Below the pieces are notes generated by a model. That model ran no database searches and had not been told where the DNA came from. It saw only the letters and a list, made by a program, of their open reading frames with translations. The position numbers and the translations under genes are program-made. A DNA stretch of 64,000 nucleotides from contig NC_073745.1 in the NCBI RefSeq assembly GCF_029784135.1, positions 282,879,803 through 282,943,802 on the forward strand, read 5' to 3'. Positions 23,865 to 35,036 of this stretch are shown here, one piece after another; position 1 is the stretch's first letter; every line of letters begins with the position of its first letter. The stretch is from Toxorhynchites rutilus septentrionalis (taxonomy: Eukaryota; Arthropoda; Insecta; Diptera; Culicidae).

Positions 23865-23905
23865 CTGTTCGATATGAACATAATATAATGATAATCAAAA
23901 TAAAT

Positions 23906-25819
23906 AAATAAGTGAAAAAAATATTTTTTATAGGGTTATGATGCGAATATTAAATTCAATTTATTTTATGTTAAATAAAATGATAAAATGAAAAAAAAAT
24001 TCCAATAAAAGTTCAACGGTATATAAGAAATAATGATCACCCCTAATGCCAACGTTTGCCGATTTGGTTAACACAAAGTTGAACAATGGTGTAAATCGTG
24101 CACAGAAGGTAGAAGGAATGATAGGGAAACAAAAGAAAAATAAATTTCTACTTGCCGCGGCTGTGTGGCGTGTGTGATGAATGTGTCCGATTTGGATCCT
24201 CAGCGCGCACCACTTTAAACTTCGCTCCACTCGCAAGCGCAACCGGTGAAAAAGAACACTATTATTCGATGTGAAAAAAACACCTTTGTTGGATCGATTA
24301 AAAACTTGTCCGATCTGCTTGCGAGTTGGAATTAAAATTCGCTTTGGGTTGAATAAACACTCAGAAAGTAAAAATTATAAAACAAAATTACCTTTTCCAT
24401 TTCAAATATGTTTTCTCTATATTAAAGTAACATGTTTTTACTGATGAGAAAAATTGATAATTGTGTACCTTATATTACATTGGTGAGTTTTTTTTTCTTC
24501 ATTTCATCCATACATAACACAGGAGGCATCTAGTCTAGGGTCACAGAGGGCGGTTTCCCTCATATCTCATTCCACTTCGGCATCTTCTATCTGATCCGCA
24601 CCACTCAACGACTGTTTACCATATTTCTGTTATCATCACTCGATAAACACTGATGGATTGAACAAACAATACCCAACAACCAAACAAAATTGCCCTTTTC
24701 AGGGCCACCAAATCATTACCAAAGAGTTTAACGATGTAATTCTTCAAACATATCCAAAATCAACAGATAGCCTAATGGAATCCTACGTGAACTATGCGGT
24801 CGTGTCTCGGACACAACCCTCCTGTGAGTTTTTTTGTGCGCATTCTATCCCATATATAATCAAACCAAAGTTTTCCAAAAAGTAACCAGAACACCATGGA
24901 CAAAAACAGACTGCTAAAGGCAAAAGGTAACGACGGTCGAAAAAAAGAAGCAGAAAAACAACAGATACACCGCCGCGGAACTTCTCTCACACAATTTCGC
25001 GTTTTGCATGCGATCCGCGTCCATAAATTAGCTCTACCTCTATCTCGCACCGCCACCGCTGCCACCTTCGGTTATGCGATTCGTTCGACAATGTGTCCGC
25101 ATGCATTAAATCCTGAACCATTTATTTTTTGTTTTGTTTTGTTCTGCTTTGTTTGTTGTACTTGTGGGTTATACTTCGGCGGAAATTCCACTGCTAAGCC
25201 GTCAACAGAGCTTTGCGTGAATTTACGCTAATGTCCGATAATGACCGTCAGCGCTGTGATTTGTACGCGCGTTCAGTTCGCGTAATTTGATTTTGATTTG
25301 GTCGCCTTCGAAACTTCGGTTCTGTGCGGCGGCTCGACGCGACGCTAGTCTCTAATTTGTGCACGTGTGCTGTGTATAACGGAACAACCAGCTGTTGAAT
25401 ACTGACACATAAAATAACAGCCAATGTTGGAATAGATTGAGGAATTATGATTAGGAAACTTATTTGGCACAAATGGTTTAAGAAAATTTGACGATTTAAA
25501 CTAATTAAAAATTTGGTTCCACATGCCCTGTTTCAAAATTATATTGTTATGCTTTCGAGTATTCGGTAAATAGAATTATTTGTTGTTTTCGTTTCAAATT
25601 AATGGCAATCAGTACTTCGAACAGAATATTCTGCTGACAAGTTCGTCTCGAAACAACAATTGGTTTTACGTGGTATATTTTCACTTATCATATGTTTAAA
25701 TATTTTTTTTTGCTTTCGTATGAATAGGAGCTTCAGATTCTTGACTGGTCGGCTTGTTTGCCAGATCGAAACCCTGTAAAGAACTTATGAGGAGTGATCG
25801 TACGAATAATAGATGCAGC
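23906..25819. other. Possible LINE 5' leader, then single-copy DNA
   Basis: 23906-24250 may still be LINE leader. 24890-25400 is GC-richer with no repeat recognised. CGCGTTCAGTTCGCG near 25268 contains a TCAGTT initiator-like core in a GC-rich setting, a weak promoter candidate. The open frame at 24896-25231 has no domain. Confidence 0.3.
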
Positions 25820-26980
25820 CAGAGATGCCAACCTTCCTGATTTTTCAGGATTTCCCAGACTTTTTGGCACGCTCCCTGATATTCTGACAACAAACACTCA
25901 TTTTTCCCTGATTTTTATAAAATGATCCTGATTTTTCCTGATTTTTTACTTTTTGCTAAATCAGAAAAAAAATCCACATAAATATACTGGGAGTTTTACT
26001 GGTTGTTTATGAGAACTGTCGTAATAGTCTACATTAAAAAGCTTTCCGGTCCGCTCTTATATAATGCTTGCTCTTTCTTTCGATTATACTCTATCTGTTC
26101 GCATTTTCGAAGGTACAGTGTCGACATTTTTTAAATTTTGAAGTTAACATGAAAAAAATATAATCTATAAGAATCATATGCCCGAATATTCTCGCAATTC
26201 AATCTCAATAAAACGAAGATTAGAAACAGAATAGGAACGGAAACGGTGAAAGAAATATTAGCGACCAAAAATTATGTACAGTTAAATAAAAACGATACAG
26301 GTTTCATTACATTTTCGCAGCAAATAACATCCAAGTATAACATCTTTTTTTTATTAAACTGTAATTATTAATAAGAAGTGTTTTATTTCTTGAAGAATAT
26401 ATATTAAATTGTTTGTAAAGCAAGAAGTTGCAAGAATGATCCGTGAGACATGACATATTAATTAGCAGGTTCACTACATATGTTTAAAATTTCCGTTCAT
26501 GTGCATCAGTTGAAACATGGTTACGTAAATCGTTACGACTTGTGCGTTTAATCTATGCGTCGATTTTTTTTAAAGCAAATCGTGACGGGTGATGAAAACG
26601 GGTCATTTGAAACTATCCGACTGACCCGGTCTTCACCTGAAAAAAATTATGATCTGGTTCAGGTGGTATTGGAGAGGAATTCTGTATTGTGAGCTTCTAC
26701 CAAGCAACCAGTCGATACATTCCCACAAATACTGCTCGCAACTGGACAAATTAGCTTCCATAATTAGTTAATGTTTAGAATTGTTAGACTACCTGAAAGA
26801 TTTCAGAACTTCCTGAATTGATTGCAAAACAACACTGTGCATATAAAATTCAAAAATAATACTTTTGTTTTCTCAAAAATGGGTACGAACTTTCCGGACA
26901 ACCCAATATGAGCTATCCTGATTTTCCCTGATTTTTTTTTCATTCTCCCCGATTTTTCGAAAAAATAGTTGGCAACCCTG
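25820..26980. mobile_element. hAT-like non-autonomous element with perfect 8-bp target duplication
   Basis: The element starts CAGAGATGCCAACC and ends, read inward, CAGGGTTGCCAAC. It is flanked on both sides by the identical 8-mer GATGCAGC (25812-25819 and 26981-26988). CAG...TTGCCA ends plus an 8-bp duplication are the hallmarks of the hAT superfamily. The subterminal regions repeat the word CCTGATTTTT many times, as expected of hAT transposase-binding repeats. The 1,161-bp interior has no hAT transposase, so it is non-autonomous. Confidence 0.85.
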
Positions 26981-27079
26981 GATGCAGCTTACAAGCAGTA
27001 TGAGAAATTCGAAGAGCTTAAACGAGCAGTATCCGCTGCGTAGAACGATCAAACAGTTCTCGGAATTTATTCAGGAAAT

Positions 27080-27262
27080 GAAAAATACGAGATTATACAC
27101 CAATATCGATATTGTCCCCTTCGAAGTACTTCCCATCGACTGCAACGCACTTATGCCAGCGCTTGATCCAATCCATTTATTATGTTCGATTTGCGGTATG
27201 GCCATCAGCGCCATCTTCGATTTTTCCATTCTCTCATCTTGCTATTAGGCTCATTTAGCAAT
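27080..27262 (-). pseudogene. Transposase C-terminal remnant (Tc1/mariner superfamily)
   Basis: The minus strand gives AIPQIEHNKW followed, after a one-base shift, by IKRWHKCVAVDGKYFEGDNID. The block 'W-K-RW--C----GDYFEGD' closes several mariner-related transposases. Only this tail is recognisable. The adjacent minus-strand open frame (27205-27507) is not conserved. Confidence 0.5.
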
Positions 27263-27885
27263 TCAGCTGTAACAGAGCCGAATTCATCTTGTACATTTTG
27301 TCTCATGTTGTATATTACACAGTAGCCATTTAGGCGTAAGAGTATTCCTGTTCTATCGATACACAACACACGTCGCCTTTTTCGGCGTAAGAATTTTCCT
27401 ATTGTTCGAATGTTCACAGTTGGACTATACACACAGCGGGACTGTTGATATGAGGCTTCCATTGTTGTGTTATAAATAGCACCAATTACCGATGCAGCAG
27501 ATCGCATGTGGAGTGAGAGGCTTCAATCACCATTACATGATGATAACACACAAAGATGGTCAGTTGAGGGCCCAGAGTTATGAGCTCATGACTGTTCGCT
27601 TAGTAGCGGACACGAAACCAATTAGGCTACGAAGATCCCCTAGAATGTTAATGACAGATGCGCCAATCTACAAAAAAAAAATGAAAAATAGAAACGGGTG
27701 ACTGAGAGACCTTTTTGATCAAGGTAGTACACTACAACATGGCTCAGCTTGATCGAAACCACCCCGAATAAGTTATTTGAACAGATTGAGATCTACAGAT
27801 GACCTTAGAATTGAAAACTTATTATAATTTATGTGAAATTGACGTTAATTTTGTAAAGAAGTGAGAGTTTTTCCATCTGGTTCTA

Positions 27886-29550
27886 CACTCTGTCCAACTT
27901 TTATAAAACCACCCTGATTCTATTTCGTTGCAACACAAACAGTTAGAATTTCAACAAGATACATTCATACATTGTTGAATGTTTAGAATAAAGTATATTT
28001 AACGTCAAATTCGTTCAAAAGAGTTGTTTGTTTACTTATTGTGCTTAAATATGATAATTTCAGCTATCCAGTTTCTATAAGACTATTTCAAAATTCATGA
28101 GTATTCATTTGAATTGAAATATTGCTTTATTTGCATAATCGGTTTTGACGTACTCTAGGCTGTTCTAGTTATTTCCCGCTCATCCCGGTCAGAGAGCTTC
28201 GATTTACGTGGATCTCTCTCTCCTTCTTACCGTATCCTTGAGGATTTGTCAAACCATTGAGCACTAGGCGTAGTGGGGGCAAACTGGTCATGGGGGGCAA
28301 AGTGGTCACCTGCTTGTTTGGTAGTATAACTATTGACTATAGATGCCGTATTGATAATCACCTTATGTTTGAAGAATTTAATGACTTTTGAGTCACCCTG
28401 TACTTCAGTAGAGCTGTCGCATGTCAAAATACAAATAAAAACAGAAATTACTCTCTCGATAGCCATTCGGCCGTAGTTTTATGCGCATGGTATTTCAGGA
28501 ATTTCTCGTGAAATTTAGTTTATTCAATCTGATATGTTGGACAAACCATCAGTTTGGACGACTGTTCACATATTCTAGGAGAGGTGAACAGATATTTCGT
28601 TTAATCTCAGTGATTAATTAGCATAGAAGTTATTTTCATGTTTGGGGCAAAGTGGTCATAGGTGAATAACATCTTACAATGTTCTGTTTACTAAAGCTGA
28701 TATATCTCATCACATTCTGCTCTTCAAGAAGATCCTTTTGTGGCTTTGACCCTGGATGAATATGCCACTCCAGCTAAACCAAGCCTCATTATGCGGAACG
28801 TTATATGTTTCTTACTACGCTTTTCTATGCGAGAGAAAATTTAAATTGAGACTCTAGGTGAATAGGCCAAGCTTATTTCATGCATGTACCTACTATAACA
28901 AATATGATTTGAAAAAATTTGGACGAAAAAAACGCATAAATCTATCCCATTTAGCTTGATATGGGCGGGTGACCAATTTGCCCCCACTAGGTGACCACTT
29001 TACCTTCAAGCAAAAAAAACGTTCGATTTTCACCTTTTTTTCTAATGGGAAAAGCATACTATTTTGTTTTTTTTTTTATAGTAAAAGCCGTTTTTTATCT
29101 TGAAGAACAATGAGTTGAACTATAATATTCTTCGAGAAACGGGAATTAAATCAATATGTGGGCGCCGGAAATGGGCGTATTCCTTAGGGTGACCACTATG
29201 CCCCCACTTCCCCTACTTGATGGGATCGTCCAATCCGTCGAGAAATATCTCTGATACCAACTTTTTCTTAGTGAAATGCATCGATTTGTCTGTCTTCGGC
29301 ATTTTCCAGATTTATTGATCAAAACAACTAAAACAACGGAAAAATGTAACTGGCCTTATAGAAGCTGCACCCTTGAAAAATACAAAACCTTTGGTTCACG
29401 CTCAGCGTTTGCACACACACATATGAAAATCATGCAGTGCATGCTAGTCACCAATACCAATACACTAGCATATAAGTTGAAGTATTGTTTGTTTACAATG
29501 GCACAAAGCAGCAAAATCATCACCTGGTCTTATAGAAGTTGGATAGAGTG
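27886..29550 (-). mobile_element. Internally deleted Tc1-like element (MITE-type derivative)
   Basis: The ends are TA|CACTCTGTCCAACTTTTATA and, inward from the right, CACTCTATCCAACTTCTATA, flanked by TA. The sequence is collinear with the 1,494-bp element at 41217-42710 but jumps near 28110 from the left part (about 41430 there) to the right part (about 42210 there), losing most of the transposase gene. Without the nested insertion at 28266-29214 it would be about 715 bp. Confidence 0.85.
28266..29214. mobile_element. Unclassified TIR element nested in the Tc1-like copy
   Basis: The left end is AGGCGTAGTGGGGGCAAACT and the right end, read inward, is AGGGGAAGTGGGGGCATAGT, both continuing GGTCA. 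It interrupts the Tc1-like copy right after GAGCACT. The flank resumes ACTTGATGGG, so the target duplication is probably the 3-mer ACT. The uninterrupted copy at 42357-42375 reads GAGCACTGCTTGATT at this point, confirming an insertion. GGCAAAGTGGTCA-like words recur inside (28297, 28644, 28990). No ORF. Confidence 0.75.
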
Positions 29551-29739
29551 TATACTTATAAAACACTGGCATTTTTGTTTTATGAATGTCTATAGCTATG
29601 AAAGAGAGGTTCGAACAACACCATGTAGAATCATTCATCCGCTGTCCAGACATTTTTAGATATTTGAAGATATGACTTGAAACACTGTGCTTATGGATTG
29701 GTACCTTACTTACATACTTGCTTATTGTTGCTGTGCTCC

Positions 29740-30295
29740 ACACTGGGAGCACAGTGCCTTCGTTGGAAGCTCCCATCCTGGACGATCCGCATCTCTTGCC
29801 TTGACTCGTGCCGATTCCGGCACTGCGTTCCATGACGCGTTCGTAGTCCATGATGTCAGAACCTATCTTCGCGTTGAAGTCGCCCATCAGAATCTTGATG
29901 TCACCTTTCGAAATCTTGTACACGACGGTATTTAGCTGGCTGTAGTAGCTCTCGTTGTCCAGTGGCTCGACAGCGTTGGTTGGCGCGTAACTCTGGATTG
30001 TTGTAAGGTTTCGTATCCGTGCTCTGAATCTGGCTACGGTCAACCTGCTGCTTATAGGCTCCCACTTCAAGAGTGCCGCGTGGGCCCGCACGCTGAGCAG
30101 GAAGCCAACTTCATGGTGGTGTGGAGAGTTGTCACCACGTATGCCAGAGTACAGTAGTACCTGTCCCGAAGGTAGCCAGTGCTCTCCAAAGTTTGACCAA
30201 CGGACTTCACTCAACCCCCTGGATCTCGAGCTTCATGCGCCTCGCCTCGCTGGCTAGTTGGGTTAGCTTACCCTGCTTCGTGTCCCTTGTTTCAT
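29740..30295 (-). pseudogene. RTE-type non-LTR retrotransposon endonuclease fragment
   Basis: The minus strand reads LSEVRWSNFGEHWLPSGQ..., KWEPISSRLTVARFRARIRNLT, then KGDIKILMGDFNAKIGSD. SEVRW and GDFNAKIG are the Glu- and Asp-bearing motifs of the endonuclease in RTE/BovB-like LINEs (often mis-named craniofacial development protein 2). The sequence decays after MERSAGIG, and there are stops upstream of LSEVRW. No reverse transcriptase remains. Confidence 0.8.
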
Positions 30296-30299
30296 GCTA

Positions 30300-31768
30300 A
30301 AAATTGTTGCCGTTAAATCAGTCCGTGTTCTTCTAACTTGGGTTTTCGTAATAGATTGTGGATTTCGGGTGCGGTGGGTTATTAGCCAAAAGACTTTTTC
30401 CTCCGCGACGGGTTTGCCTTCTTAGCTATAGCTTCGGAGGAAAAGCATTTCATATTCAGCCGCTGGATGCCAGACAGACGGAAATATATACCTACGAATC
30501 AGACGCGCTTCAATATCTTATGCATATGCGAACGTTTAACGGTTAATGTGAACAGCCTAGTGAACACCTAGTGAACAGATAACATTCTTCTCTAATGTTG
30601 ATGTCACACAAATAGGTTTTGCTACATAGTTACATACAAAAGATGAATGAAAAATAAAGCAAACAGCGGTGCAATTTTGTTCGGTAGATAACAAATTGAC
30701 TAAAAACTAACAAAAACGGGGTTAGAACTATATTATACATTATACTCAATGAATATTTTATACAGGATGGCCTCGATTATATAAAGTCCCCAATTTTATT
30801 TAACATCATGAAAAAAAAGTTTTGTGTTTTTGTGTTTTTAGAATTTAAAAGCAGAAATGAATGTTTTATCCATCCCCTTAAAGCCAGGGAATACATTTCT
30901 TATATTAAAAAAATATAAAAAGGTCTGTGCTGAAGGACCCGAACGGAAGCTTGACGTAGAACTGCAATTTTCCAGATTATTTTCTTGAATTTAGTTCTCC
31001 TAATTGTTCAGAAATTCGTATACTAAAAAATATTTTAAATGATGGCCCTGAAAAGAGCCATTTGTTACATGAGTTGGCTCAAACGGGTTGTAAGTGTTGA
31101 AGTGGTAGAAAGATTCCGGAACCATCAGGCTAAGAAAAATTGCCAAAAAAAAATTGTGGATTTGGGAAAGTGAAGTTATCCCGCACCACTTTCCGAAAAT
31201 TTGTATTTCCAAGGATCAAGGTCGTAACCCGCTAAAATATCACGAATACATACCTTAAAAGTATATCACTCAAAATTCCTCTTCCAAAATCATCTCCGTT
31301 CCATTGATTATCTGTAGCTGACAAATACGCATAAAACGCATCGATTCCTTTTGTCTGAAAAATAAAATTTGGTTTTAATGAAGAAAAACCATAACATGTA
31401 ATTTAACGCCTGATTAAAATGCAAAAATGTTACTTAATGTGTTGTGATGGAGTATAAGCGACCTATGTTATCAACATACCTAGCCAAATATTTTAATGTT
31501 TGATTGTTTAACTATTTTCATTATTTGAATCTTAGACCAAAAAAATGTTGGATAAATTCCCCTATCAATGGCGTATTGTATGTCATATATCGCCACAACA
31601 ATGCTGCATAAAATGTGTTTGAAATTTCTTAAACTTTCATTACATGTCTTTTTTTCAACTTTGTGCGTGAAAATCACGATTTTTACTCCACTTTACTCCA
31701 ATGTTAACGTCGAAAATGTTACATTTTTCATAACATTGTTTTTTCACACTATATAATCAAATCATATA
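30300..31768. other. AT-rich non-coding DNA with repeat ends
   Basis: TTGACGTAGAACTG at 30951-30964 is an inverted partner of CAGTTCTACGTCAA at 34276-34289 and resembles the ends of the 10577 family. TTCTCTAATGTTGATGTCACACA near 30585 resembles TTCTCTTAATGCTGATGTCACACA near 59424. No gene. Confidence 0.35.
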
Positions 31769-33059
31769 CAGGGTTTTCCATTTCGGGCTTCCGAAAGTAT
31801 ACAGCCCTGCGCTGACAACCGTTTGACATAGCTGTCAACCAAAGCGTCATATCGTTAGTTGAATGTCTGCCATTTTACAATATGGATCGTTTTAGCATCG
31901 CACAACGTGTTAATTTTGTTAAATTATGCTATAAAAATGATGAAAAAACGGCAAATGTTTTTCGAGCATTACGGACGGATTTTGGTCGTCATGGACGGCC
32001 TACAGAGCACACAATCGCTGATGTAGTGCGTAAATTCGAACAAACTGGATCCGTAGCGGATATTGTGAAACCTGTGCATCATCGTAATGTGCGTTCGGCC
32101 GAAAAAATTGCTGCTGTTGCTCCAGTGTGGAGGATGACCCGAATGTTTCGATTCCACGGCGTGCACCGCAATTGGGCTTGTCAAACACATCATTGTGGCG
32201 AATTTTGCATTTGAACTTGCACCTACATCCATATAAAGTCCAACTGGTACAAAAATTAGAGCGTGGTGACCATGGAATACGTCGGGCATACGTCGATTGG
32301 GTGAACGAACAACATCAGCAAAATGCTGAATTTTCGCATCAAATTTTCTTCAGCGATGAGGCACATTTCGAGCTCGGTGGCTATGTGAACACCCAAAATT
32401 TCCGTATATGGGGCTCAGAAAATCCACGCGTGATTGTTGAGAGGCATCCGCCAAAAGTCACTCTTTGGTGCTCATTATGGTCTGGTGGAGTCATCGGGAC
32501 ATATTCCTTTGAAAATGAGGACGGCGAGACGGTAACTGTGAATGGTGAGCGCTATGGCCGCATGTTAACCGATTTTTTCTTGCCACAAATTGAAGATATG
32601 GATACGGATGACATGTGGTTTCAGCAGGACGGCGCCACGTGCCACACAACACGACCGAACATGGCCATATTGCGAACGAAATTTGCATAATTTCGCGTTT
32701 TGGTGATGCCAATTGGCCGTCCAGATCATGTGATTTGAACCCGCTAGACTTTTGTTTTGTGGGGTTATGCGAAAGACCGTGTCTATGCCAACTCTTCGCA
32801 AACTCTTGAACATTTGAAAGACAACATTCGTGAAGTTATGACCGAGATACCGCCCCATATGTGCCGAAAAGTCATCGAAAATTACCTGTTCCGAATCAAG
32901 GTGTGCGAGGAAGCCCTAGGTGGACATTTGAATGATGTTGTAGTTCACACATAATGGCATAAACCAAACTTTAATTTGAAATAAAAGTTTCATCGAAATT
33001 CGAATTCTAAGTGTGTTTTATTTCAATTTACTTTCGGAATTTAAAGTTGGAAAACACTG
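31769..33059 (+). mobile_element. Full-length but broken mariner-like element (DD41D spacing)
   Basis: The ends are TA|CAGGGTTTTCCA and, inward from the right, CAGTGTTTTCCAACTTTA, flanked by TA. Both ends then carry TTCCGAAAGTA. The 1.29 kb interior is mostly a disrupted transposase (separate entry). TIRs, TA target and transposase place it in the IS630/Tc1/mariner superfamily. Confidence 0.88.
31882..32954 (+). pseudogene. mariner-like transposase pseudogene
   Basis: N-terminal helix-turn-helix region: MDRFSIAQRVNFVKLCY, TIADVVRKFEQTGSV. After a frameshift near 32120 the reading continues DDPNVSIPRRAPQLGLS, HQIFFSDEAHFELGG (first catalytic Asp), VTLWCSLWSGGVIG and MWFQQDGATCHTT (second Asp). 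A small deletion near 32683 and a third frame change near 32757 follow, then SRSCDLNPLDF (third Asp) and the C-terminus GGHLNDVVVHT. Correcting for the deletion gives about 41 residues between the second and third Asp, hence DD41D rather than DD34D/E. At least three frame breaks make it inactive. Confidence 0.88.
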
Positions 33060-33061
33060 TA

Positions 33062-33289
33062 TAATCATTATATATAATTCGATTATATACAATTTCAGAC
33101 GAGTCCGATCTGTATTACTACCAAAACTCGTCATTATAATATAAAATTGTTATCAGACATAATTCACATATATTATTCATGATTCACTTGCAAAAAACAT
33201 GTTACTCTATTTCATGGAACACTTATACGGAACTTAATACGGAAAAGTTAATTTTCATTCATAATTTTTATTCACTATGTGCGTTATTG
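33062..33289. repeat. MITE end related to 6871 family
   Basis: GACGAGTCCGATCTGTA at 33097-33113, read inward, is CAGATCGGACTCGTC, similar to the CAGGTCGGACTCGATTAT terminus at 7590. The matching left end is not visible, so this is a solo end. Confidence 0.4.
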
Positions 33290-33575
33290 GACTTACGGTT
33301 TTAGCTTCACACAAATGAAACGCGAATTTCAAATAAACTAACAATATCGTCTACGATAGCAATGTATAATATACGCGAATTCATTTTTTTCCGAATTTTC
33401 CTATTTTTCTTCAACATTATCTTCAAATTTTCCTATTTTTCTCGTCGTGTTATTTTCCCTTCGGGGGGAAACGAACACAAAATAAAATAGAAACAGCTCA
33501 GATCGGACGATCCGTTCTCGAGTTTTACGCTTAGCAACAAATTGGCGATTCAACGAGAAAAGTGTCACCCATACA
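33290..33575 (-). mobile_element. Helitron-like 5'-end fragment
   Basis: On the minus strand it reads GAATCGCCAATTTGTTGCTA, AGCGTAAAACTCGAGAACGG, ATCGTCCGATCTGAGCTG, the same order as the segments at 535-1010. The extreme end is altered (CGTTGAATCGCC). Confidence 0.45.
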
Positions 33576-34935
33576 GTGATCGTTCATTAATTAGGAGGAG
33601 GCCGCGATTATCATGCGAGGATTTATTGAAAACGGCATTACATCGTTTCGTTTCATAAAAATGAAACGAAATGGAATATTAATAATCTTCTTGACTCATA
33701 TTCATAATTCTCAATGACTCAATTCCTTTTATGATAGATTGAGCAGTAGAACCAATACGAGTTGATTGTGATAGTCTGCAAACGAGCATTATTTCACCGA
33801 AAAAGTTACTGCTCTCGAAGCCTAATAATAAGAATAAGAAAATGGAAAGAAATCACAATACCATAGCTATTCTTTAAAAATAAAGCATCTTCATGATTTC
33901 ATGTGTATTTTACCTCAAAATATCATGAGTATTTTCAACTTGTTTTTTTGTTTCTTCTCCATAAATTTCATATTCAATGTAATCAATGACGATATAATTT
34001 TTTTGTTTACTCATTCACATATAATTCATCTACCATTCCACCCTGTTATGTGTCCCACTGATATTCATTAATCATTTTCAGTTAGACAGTTGAACTTCCT
34101 GCCAGAAGCTTATTGTCTTTCTTTGTTCGTTACAAACCATTTGAAGGTTATGAGTACATACAACAAACGACCCTTTTTCAGGGCTACTATTTTGAGTTTC
34201 AAAAGAGTTAAATTAAGAGATTTCTGAACAATGAAAAGAATTACATTTCAAATAACCAAGTGTTCTGAACGATCACAGTTCTACGTCAAACTTCCGTCCG
34301 TGTCCCTAGGCTCAGAACCTTCTACTTTTTATTTATGTGGATCAGGGGATTTGATTTTCTGTTTCATTCGTGTATGTATAAGGTTACATTTGGGAAAGAG
34401 TTCCATTCGGTTAAACGACATTCGGGTAAATATCTTGTAACCAGTATCGCTTGCATCATTGTATATTTAGTGAGGCAAGCTCAAAATTACGAAAAAAAAT
34501 TTCGGCTAGTACGGTAATCGAATCCAAAGCAGCTTCCGGCATGATAAGTTTGATGCAAGACTTGGGTAAGAGAATCAAGAAAAACTCGTATCGTTGGCTG
34601 GGAAAAGTGCATATTTACTAATAATAAATATTTCTTTGTGACTAAAAAAAAAACAATGGTTACGAGCCTTTTTTTTACCCTGTAAGGGTTATTATTACAC
34701 AGCAAATGCACAAAAACATTCCGCAAAAAATTCAAAGCGCATTTTAAATCAACCCGTACAAATGTTAAACAAACTTCGACTATCGGATCCTACATTCTAA
34801 CAATACTTGAGCTGTTTTAATGTTTACTATCCACTAATTTCCGTTCGAAATTAGAAGTGCTGAAAAGACGTGACCAGTGTCTATTCGTTGCTCAATGATA
34901 ACCATGCAACCGATTACAAAATTATCGCTCATAAT
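33576..34935. other. Non-coding DNA upstream of the GH18 gene
   Basis: It is AT-rich. A weak tRNA-like B box on the minus strand near 34515 may be a SINE relic. No ORF with recognisable homology was seen. Proximal regulatory sequence of the downstream gene would lie at its right edge. Confidence 0.35.
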
Positions 34936-34938
34936 TGT

Positions 34939-34975
34939 TATAAAGGCCACGTTCACCGGGCCTCCGTAGTTTATA
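34939..34975 (+). promoter_or_regulatory. Core promoter of the GH18 gene
   Basis: TATAAAGG begins at 34939, about 98 bp before the start codon, predicting transcription start around 34969-34973 and a 5' leader of about 65 nt. No perfect initiator is visible. The start codon context GAAGAAAATGAAA (35031-35043) fits the A-rich insect Kozak pattern. Confidence 0.55.
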
Positions 34976-35036
34976 TGATTTTGAACGTTGTAGAACTAGC
35001 TTGGAGTTGCTGATGGTGTCATAGAATTCGAAGAAA

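Larger units (their letters stand above)
18267..23905 (-). mobile_element. Near-complete I-type LINE (non-LTR retrotransposon with RNase H)
   Basis: The element reads right to left: short 5' leader, ORF1 (22458-23864), ORF2 (18788-22465), about 520 bp of 3' UTR, and a 12-base A tail (T run at 18267-18278 on the plus strand). ORF2 has apurinic-like endonuclease, reverse transcriptase and RNase H domains, which places it in the I superfamily. Its sequence strongly recalls a family abundant in Aedes and Culex genomes. The true 5' end and target duplication could not be fixed. The 5' leader could extend to about 24250. Confidence 0.9.
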
